A stretch of 11,236 bases of DNA from Saprospiraceae bacterium (lineage in GTDB: Bacteria; Bacteroidota; Bacteroidia; Chitinophagales; Saprospiraceae): NCBI GenBank assembly GCA_014379665.1, contig JACMLK010000382.1, forward strand, positions 1-11,236, in the 5' to 3' direction. The notes under the pieces were generated by a model. It was given only the letters and a program-made list of their open reading frames with translations. It was not told where the DNA came from and searched no databases. This document shows, piece by piece, positions 6,452-11,236 of the stretch. The position numbers and the translations under genes are program-made. Numbering within the stretch: position 1 is the first letter of the stretch; the number at the start of each line of letters is the position of its first letter.

Positions 6452-6676
6452 ATGACACATTATTACACTGAAAACCACCTTATCCGTTTCATCTACAAAG
6501 AATGCGACCTTTTCGAAAAACTCGAGATGGAGTTTGCTATGGAAGATGACAGCACCCTGATGCAGACTTATGATGACATGTTAACTTCATTTCACATGCT
6601 GCCTAAAGTTTTATTCAGCCCTAAGAAGTCGGCTATTGATGCCATTCTGGAGTATAGTAAAACAGCGATGGCCTGA
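6452..6676 (+). CDS. Small conserved-looking hypothetical protein (74 aa)
   Basis: The product is acidic and mostly helical, with no signal peptide, membrane segment or cysteine cluster; the only cysteine is C18. It opens with HYYTENHLIRFIYKECDLFEKLEMEFAM, which resembles the first helices of anti-sigma-factor-like proteins of Bacteroidota, where a '(Y)TEENLIRYIYGE' start precedes a region of residues counting down a chain. The zinc-binding His/Cys pattern and any transmembrane segment are missing. The end (LFSPKKSAIDAILEYSKTA) forms another helix. It is 83 bases after the DUF2147 gene and converges on murQ with 25 bases between. I recall similar short proteins in Bacteroidota genomes but know no function. 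I judge it real because the frame is clean, it fills the gap, and the composition looks protein-like. Confidence 0.7.
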   Translation: MTHYYTENHLIRFIYKECDLFEKLEMEFAMEDDSTLMQTYDDMLTSFHMLPKVLFSPKKSAIDAILEYSKTAMA

Positions 6677-6701
6677 CAAAGTCTTTCTTCTTACATCAGC
6701 G

Positions 6702-7505
6702 TTAACGGAATGTTTGAATTGCTTTTCTTACTGATCCGGCACTAAGTAATAGATCCTTTGCTGCCGTATAGTCTAATCCCGTTTTTTCGACAACCATTCT
6801 GACACCCCTGTCCACCAGTTTGTCATTGCTGAGCTTCATATCCACCATTCTGTTGTCCTGTACCCGCCCGAGTCTGATCATCACCGCTGTACTGATCATA
6901 TTGAGTACCAGTTTTTGAGCTGTTCCTGATTTCATTCGGGTACTGCCTGTGACATACTCCGGACCAACTACCACTTCTATAGGATACTTTGCCACTGCCG
7001 ATACCGAAGACCCAGGATTACAACAGATACAGCCTGTGATAATGCCATGGTCATTTGCCGCCTTCAATCCATGTATCACATAAGGTGTCGTACCAGAGGC
7101 CGCTATGCCCAACAACACATCTCCCTGATCAATATCATAAGCTTTAAGGTCTTTCCACGCCTGTTTTGTATCATCTTCCGCTCCTTCTACAGGACTTCGC
7201 AACGCCTGGTCACCACCTGCTATCAGACCGATTACCCAATCCTGGGGCACTCCAAAAGTGGGAGGACATTCGGACGCATCCAGTACTCCAAGCCTGCCAC
7301 TCGTACCTGCACCAATATAAAATAATCGCCCTCCCTTTTTCATTTTATCTGTAATCACATCGATGAGCGGCGCAATCTGATCAATAGCGCCCTTTACCGC
7401 TGCGGCTACTTTTTGATCTTCGGTGTTCATATCATAAAGCAGCTCCACCGTGGATTTCTGTTCCAGATGTCTGTACAGTGATGGCTCTTCCGTGACTTTT
7501 TTCAT
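6702..7505 (-). CDS. murQ: N-acetylmuramic acid 6-phosphate etherase (MurQ)
   Basis: This 267-residue SIS-domain protein cleaves the D-lactyl ether of MurNAc-6-phosphate to give GlcNAc-6-phosphate and D-lactate, in the cytoplasm. Motifs are clear: the sugar-phosphate-binding GAGTSGRLGVLDASECPPTFG (residues 65-85) with catalytic E79; GAEDD with E110; the SIS glycine/serine turn in GIAASGTTPYV; and the signature TGSTRMKSGTAQKL. The E79-E110 spacing of 31 equals that of E83 and E114 in E. coli MurQ. The length is slightly shorter than the roughly 298 residues of the E. coli enzyme, mainly at the ends. It lies 7 bases downstream of the SSS transporter gene, so the two are very likely one operon. 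No MurNAc kinase or PTS gene is visible beside it. Confidence 0.96.
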   Translation of the reverse strand: MKKVTEEPSLYRHLEQKSTVELLYDMNTEDQKVAAAVKGAIDQIAPLIDVITDKMKKGGRLFYIGAGTSGRLGVLDASECPPTFGVPQDWVIGLIAGGDQALRSPVEGAEDDTKQAWKDLKAYDIDQGDVLLGIAASGTTPYVIHGLKAANDHGIITGCICCNPGSSVSAVAKYPIEVVVGPEYVTGSTRMKSGTAQKLVLNMISTAVMIRLGRVQDNRMVDMKLSNDKLVDRGVRMVVEKTGLDYTAAKDLLLSAGSVRKAIQTFR

Positions 7506-7512
7506 TTTTTAA

Positions 7513-9033
7513 TCAGTTGGAAGATTTTTTAGAAATCATCCAAAGTCCGGCAAAAGTAAGGATTCCATTCAATATTAATATTTCGATACCAATTTTGTAT
7601 CCTGAAAAAATGGATTCTGACATTTGGATGAGTGACGAAGATGTGCGCTCACCCAATGCCAGTTTTTTGGTGTACCACTCCGCATTGTTTATAAAATCAA
7701 TACTGAATATCAATATCGGAGATAAAAGACATACAAGGAGTGATCGTTTGTCCTGCAATACCCTTTTTGTAAATATCCCGAAAGCAAACAGACCTAAAAG
7801 TGGTCCATAAGTATAACCTGCCAATTTTAAGATCACATCAATGATAGACTTATCATCAATCCATTTGAACCCCAGAACACAAATAAAAAACAAAAGGGCA
7901 AAACTCAAATGTACAGTAAGTCTTGTTTTTCTTTTTTCTTTATCTGTGGATAGGGAGTCCTTTTGCATCCCTAAGATGTCCACACAGAAAGAAGACGTCA
8001 TAGCCGTCAGTGCCCCGTCTGCACTCGGAAAAAGTGCGGATATCAATCCGATGATAAAGATAATACCAATACCGGCAGACAAATAATTACCCAAAGCAAT
8101 CGCCGGAAATATATCGTCTCCTTTGAACTCAACACCAATTTGTGCAGCATATAGATATAATAAACCTCCCAACATCAAAAACAAGAGATTTACAACGAGC
8201 AGGACAGAGGCTAAGGTGATGACATTCTTTTGTGACCCTGCCAGCGTTTTAACACTGATATTTTTCTGCATCATTTCCTGATCAAGACCTGTCATTGCAA
8301 TAGAAATAAATGCGCCACCAAGAATTTGTTTCAGAAAGAATCCGGAAGAATTGATATCAGTATTAAATATCTTTGTGTACCCCGAGGCAGATAGGGCATT
8401 AAAGGTATCTCCTATGCCAAAATCAAGCTTATTCATGATGGCAATGATACAAACCACCAGTCCTCCCAGCATAAAGGTAGTTTGCAAGGTATCTGTATAC
8501 ACAATGGTCTTTACACCACCTTCAAAAGTATACAGCAGGATAAGCAACAACATGACAAAAGCAGTAGCTATAAATGGAATACCCATTGCGTCCAGTATAA
8601 ATATCTGAAGTATATTAATCACTAAAAACATTCTGGCCGTAGCACCAAGTGTTCTGGAAACAATAAAAAACAATGCCCCCGTTCTGTATGACACCGGTCC
8701 AAACCGCTCTTCCAGAAATCGGTATATCGTAGTGACATTCATCCTGTAATAGAGCGGGAGTAATATATATGCTATGGCAAAATATCCGATAAAATACCCG
8801 ATCACTACCTGATAATATCCAAACGCCCCGGCACCCACTGTTCCCGGCACACTGACAAAGGTGACTCCGCTCAATGAGGTGCCCACCATACCAAATGCAA
8901 CCAACATCCAGTTGCTGTTGCGGTTGCCTATAAAAAAAGAATCGTTGTTGGAGTTTTTAGAGGTGTACCACGCTACCACCAGGAGAAGTAAAAAGTAACC
9001 AAAGACAAAGGCAAAGAGGATGGTTGGCGACAT
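7513..9033 (-). CDS. SSS family sodium:solute symporter, likely MurNAc (or related sugar) importer
   Basis: The 506-residue inner-membrane protein has about 13 hydrophobic segments, starting with residues 3-22 and ending with GIEILILNGILTFAGLWMIS. It matches the SLC5/SSS layout: a first-helix pair followed by SFFIGNRNSNWMLVAFGMVGTSLSGVTFVSVPG, a TFEGGVKTIVYTDTLQ segment (typical of SSS helix 5-6), GLISALFPSADGALTAMTSS near helix 9, and a hydrophilic loop around 360-380. SSS proteins import sugars, amino acids or vitamins with Na+. Operon linkage to murQ makes MurNAc or an anhydro form the likely substrate. A comparable pair, a non-PTS MurNAc transporter (MurT) with MurQ, has been described in Tannerella forsythia. 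The substrate assignment is inference from context. I found no consensus promoter in front. Confidence 0.88.
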   Translation of the reverse strand: MSPTILFAFVFGYFLLLLVVAWYTSKNSNNDSFFIGNRNSNWMLVAFGMVGTSLSGVTFVSVPGTVGAGAFGYYQVVIGYFIGYFAIAYILLPLYYRMNVTTIYRFLEERFGPVSYRTGALFFIVSRTLGATARMFLVINILQIFILDAMGIPFIATAFVMLLLILLYTFEGGVKTIVYTDTLQTTFMLGGLVVCIIAIMNKLDFGIGDTFNALSASGYTKIFNTDINSSGFFLKQILGGAFISIAMTGLDQEMMQKNISVKTLAGSQKNVITLASVLLVVNLLFLMLGGLLYLYAAQIGVEFKGDDIFPAIALGNYLSAGIGIIFIIGLISALFPSADGALTAMTSSFCVDILGMQKDSLSTDKEKRKTRLTVHLSFALLFFICVLGFKWIDDKSIIDVILKLAGYTYGPLLGLFAFGIFTKRVLQDKRSLLVCLLSPILIFSIDFINNAEWYTKKLALGERTSSSLIQMSESIFSGYKIGIEILILNGILTFAGLWMISKKSSN

Positions 9034-9208
9034 GATGGATGATTCAATGTTTTATTCAATGCTAAAGGTATCGGAATATTTTGAATGACCTAAAATATTT
9101 TGTAAAAATATAATGACATCGAACCCACTCAGCAGATAGGTCTGAGCGTTTGATTTTGTAAAAAAAGGTAATATTCCGGAACCACTTTGAATAAGTCAGA
9201 TGAATGAC

Positions 9209-9239
9209 TTTGTAGAATAAATCCAATGGTGTATATTTG
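9209..9239 (+). promoter_or_regulatory. Bacteroidota-type promoter for the histidine kinase gene
   Basis: TTTG at 9209-9212 and TATATTTG at 9232-9239 are separated by exactly 19 bases, matching the TTTG-N19-TAnnTTTG promoter of Bacteroidota primary sigma factors. It is the only promoter in the window with both boxes. It predicts a start near 9246 and a 5' leader of about 75 bases. The leader contains a weak CTTAC/GTAAG inverted repeat (9246-9250 with 9264-9268). The rest of the 9034-9322 spacer shows only AT-rich DNA, with a direct repeat AATATTTTG at 9075-9083 and 9094-9102. Confidence 0.65.
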
Positions 9240-9322
9240 TAGATACTTACGAACATTTTTGGTGTAAGCACAATTGTTATGTGATATACGAAAGAGCCAT
9301 TCAATTATATATTAAGCAAACT

Positions 9323-11236
9323 ATGAAAAAAATATTTCCTCTGTTTTTAATGCTGTTTATTTTTCAGCAATTCTGCATTTCACAGGACCCGCATCTCGTT
9401 GACTCTTTAGAAACCCAGCTCAAAAACCATAACACCACTAAGACAAAGTTGCAAATTCAATCTCCATCGCTCTACGATACCACAGCAGTAAATATTTTAG
9501 CTAAACTATCCCAATCCTATTGGGGCAATGATGCCGGCAAAGCAATGGATTACGCTGAACAAACGCTTGCATTATCAGAGCAAATTGGATATAAGAAAGG
9601 AAAGGGCAGTGCATATAACAGTATGGGGGTTATAAATCATATAAAAGGAGACTATATACAAGCGTTTGATTTCTTTAAAAAAACTTTACTGATAAACCAG
9701 GAGATTGGTAACAAAAAAGGCATAGCAAATTCTTACATGAACATTGGTAATACCTATATGTACTTGGGCAATTATCCCGAAGCATTAAAAAACTTTATAA
9801 CTGCTTTAAAAATAAAAGAGGAAATCGGGGATAAACAAGGCATTGCAGGCTCCTATGTAAATATTGGGATTATTTATAAGCACCAGGCAAATTATCCTGA
9901 AGCATTGAAAAACTTTTTCGGTTCTTTAAAAATATTTCAGGAAATCGGAGATCAGAAAGGCATTTCTGGTGGTTACAACAACATCGGAGTTATTTACTAT
10001 GATCAGGGCAATTATCCTGAAGCGCTCAAAAATTATTTCGCATCCTTAAAAATCTATGAGGCAATCGGTGATAAACATGGAAGTGCTGTTACATATAACA
10101 ATATCGGAGGTGTTTATTATAAACAAGGCAATTATCCCGAAGCCCTGAAGTATCAATTTAGCGCTTTAAAATTAGCAGAAGAAATAGGGGCGAATCGGGA
10201 TATTGCTTCGGCAAATAACGACATAGGCAACGTGTATATTAAACAAAAAAAATACAATGATGCTGCGCAACATCTTACTAAATCGTTAGTTCTTTCCAGA
10301 GAAATTAGCAATTTGGAGGGGATTAAATCGGGTTATAAAAGCTTAACTGCTTTGGATAGTACTCAGCAGAATTTTAAGCAGGCATTGGAACATTACAAAC
10401 TATACATTACCTATCGTGATAGTTTGGTAAACGAAGAAAACACGGTAAAAATTACGCAGCAGCAAATGCAATATGCGTTCGACATCAAAGAAACAGAACT
10501 CAAATTTCAACATCAACTCACCGATGAGCAATTAGCCAAACAACAATTCATCAACAAACAGCGGCTCCAGCTTTATCTTCTCGGATTGATCGCCTTCCTT
10601 GGCATCATAGGACTGCTGATCACCAGGCTCTGGTATGCTCGAAAGAAACAACAATTGCTCCAGCGACAAAAAGAATTTGAACAACATGAATCAGAGCGGC
10701 TCCTGGAGCTGGACAAGCTCAAAACAAGCCTTTACACGAATATCACGCATGAATTCCGCACGCCCCTCACGCTGATTTTAGGTCCTGTCCGGAAAATGCT
10801 GGTTAAACCTGAAAAAGTTTCTACAGGTGAATTAGTTAATAACCTCAAGCTGGTCCAAGACAACGGGCAACGACTGCTGAGCCTTGTAACCCAAATCCTC
10901 GATTTGCAAAAACTGGAAGCACGCCAACTTCAACCTCAATATATGCAGGGGGATATTATGGCTCTCTTGCATTATCTGGTGGACAGTTTCAATTCCCTGG
11001 TGGAGAGTAAAAATATCACCCTTGACATTGAATGTGCGCCTGATTCGCTGATGATGGATTTTGACCGTGATATGTTTCAGAAAATATTTTCCAACCTGCT
11101 GGCCAATGCCATTAAGTTCACACCAGATGGAGGCGCGATCCATGTTATCGCAGTAGCGTCAGATGGCTGGTTGGAGCTCGCAGTCTCAGATAGCGGTATC
11201 GGAATACCTAAAGAAAAACTCGATACTATTTTTAGC
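9323..11236 (+). CDS. Periplasmic-TPR sensor histidine kinase, truncated by the window edge
   Basis: The frame opens at ATG 9323 and is still open at the right edge, giving 638 residues. A signal sequence (MKKIFPLFLMLFIFQQFCIS) is followed by seven TPR-like 40-residue repeats starting at residues 93, 133, 173, 213, 253, 293 and 333, most carrying NIG..Y...GNYPEALKN. A coiled stretch leads to one transmembrane helix (about 416-436). After a cytoplasmic coiled linker comes the dimerisation box THEFRTPLTLILGP with phospho-acceptor H476, then the N-box NLLANAIKFTPDGG (N595), and the G1 box DSGIGIP (D623). The TPR block should lie in the periplasm and sense a ligand or protein partner. The end of the ATPase domain, and any receiver or AraC/LytTR output domain, lie outside. 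The sequence style around HEFRTPLT is common in Bacteroidota hybrid kinases, but that is not provable here. The gene is divergent from the symporter operon. Confidence 0.93.
   Translation, partial: MKKIFPLFLMLFIFQQFCISQDPHLVDSLETQLKNHNTTKTKLQIQSPSLYDTTAVNILAKLSQSYWGNDAGKAMDYAEQTLALSEQIGYKKGKGSAYNSMGVINHIKGDYIQAFDFFKKTLLINQEIGNKKGIANSYMNIGNTYMYLGNYPEALKNFITALKIKEEIGDKQGIAGSYVNIGIIYKHQANYPEALKNFFGSLKIFQEIGDQKGISGGYNNIGVIYYDQGNYPEALKNYFASLKIYEAIGDKHGSAVTYNNIGGVYYKQGNYPEALKYQFSALKLAEEIGANRDIASANNDIGNVYIKQKKYNDAAQHLTKSLVLSREISNLEGIKSGYKSLTALDSTQQNFKQALEHYKLYITYRDSLVNEENTVKITQQQMQYAFDIKETELKFQHQLTDEQLAKQQFINKQRLQLYLLGLIAFLGIIGLLITRLWYARKKQQLLQRQKEFEQHESERLLELDKLKTSLYTNITHEFRTPLTLILGPVRKMLVKPEKVSTGELVNNLKLVQDNGQRLLSLVTQILDLQKLEARQLQPQYMQGDIMALLHYLVDSFNSLVESKNITLDIECAPDSLMMDFDRDMFQKIFSNLLANAIKFTPDGGAIHVIAVASDGWLELAVSDSGIGIPKEKLDTIFS
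9719..10198 (+). repeat. Four near-identical 120-base tandem repeats inside the TPR domain
   Basis: Residues 133-292 consist of four 40-residue TPR units whose DNA repeats with a period of exactly 120 bases. The stretch GGCAATTATCCYGAAGC recurs almost unchanged around 9768, 9888 (GGC reads GCA there), 10008 and 10128, and GAAATCGGNGAT-like ends recur too. The flanking units (9599-9718, 10199-10424) share the period but have diverged more. This suggests fairly recent duplication or gene conversion within the domain. Confidence 0.8.

Noticed and set aside
9062..9304. 80-residue minus-strand frame between the symporter and the kinase
   Set aside because: It is rich in aromatic and basic residues with no recognisable pattern, and it covers the best promoter of the window (9209-9239); it looks like a chance frame in AT-rich DNA.
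9719..10198. CRISPR-like regular repeats
   Set aside because: The 120-base period keeps an open reading frame and encodes TPR units without unique spacers, so this is a coding repeat.
10832..11143. 103-residue minus-strand frame opposite the kinase gene
   Set aside because: It lies opposite conserved kinase motifs (N-box region) of the plus-strand gene and shows no independent domain; it is a shadow.

Overview
The window looks like a chromosomal segment of a Bacteroidota bacterium, most likely a Saprospiria-type lineage. Three things point there: AT-rich intergenic DNA carrying TAnnTTTG (-7) promoter boxes, a set of families typical of the phylum (S46 dipeptidyl peptidase, TPR/PD40/OmpA envelope protein, DUF2147, MurQ beside an SSS transporter, TPR-sensor histidine kinase), and a lack of clear Shine-Dalgarno sequences. 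No rRNA, tRNA, CRISPR array, transposase or phage gene is visible.

Layout. Positions 1-782 (minus) hold the N-terminal 260 residues of an S46 peptidase that runs off the left edge. A divergent promoter region separates it from a plus-strand pair: a 2-oxoacid dehydrogenase E2 acyltransferase (1027-2361) and, one base later, an envelope protein with TPR, PD40 beta-propeller, OmpA-like and SPOR-like parts (2363-4507). A short minus-strand gene for a degenerate TrpF-fold protein (4513-5103) converges on it. Between that gene and a divergent alkyltransferase-like (ATL) DNA-repair gene (5380-5745) lies a compact array of four consecutive inverted repeats. A second structured element follows the ATL gene, then a secreted DUF2147 protein and a 74-residue protein. 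On the minus strand, 9033 down to 6702 is a two-gene operon: an SSS-family symporter followed by murQ, probably for uptake and breakdown of N-acetylmuramic acid. At the right edge a plus-strand periplasmic-TPR sensor histidine kinase starts behind the best promoter in the window and runs off the end.

How the genes fit together. The S46 peptidase (peptide scavenging) and the symporter/MurQ pair (peptidoglycan amino-sugar recycling or scavenging) suggest a heterotroph feeding on protein and cell-wall material. The remaining genes look like independent housekeeping or envelope functions. I do not see one large new multi-gene system. The most unusual items are the four-hairpin array at 5177-5269, the TrpF-like protein that lacks the catalytic cysteine and part of the barrel, and the envelope protein whose OmpA-like domain lacks the usual peptidoglycan-binding aspartate.
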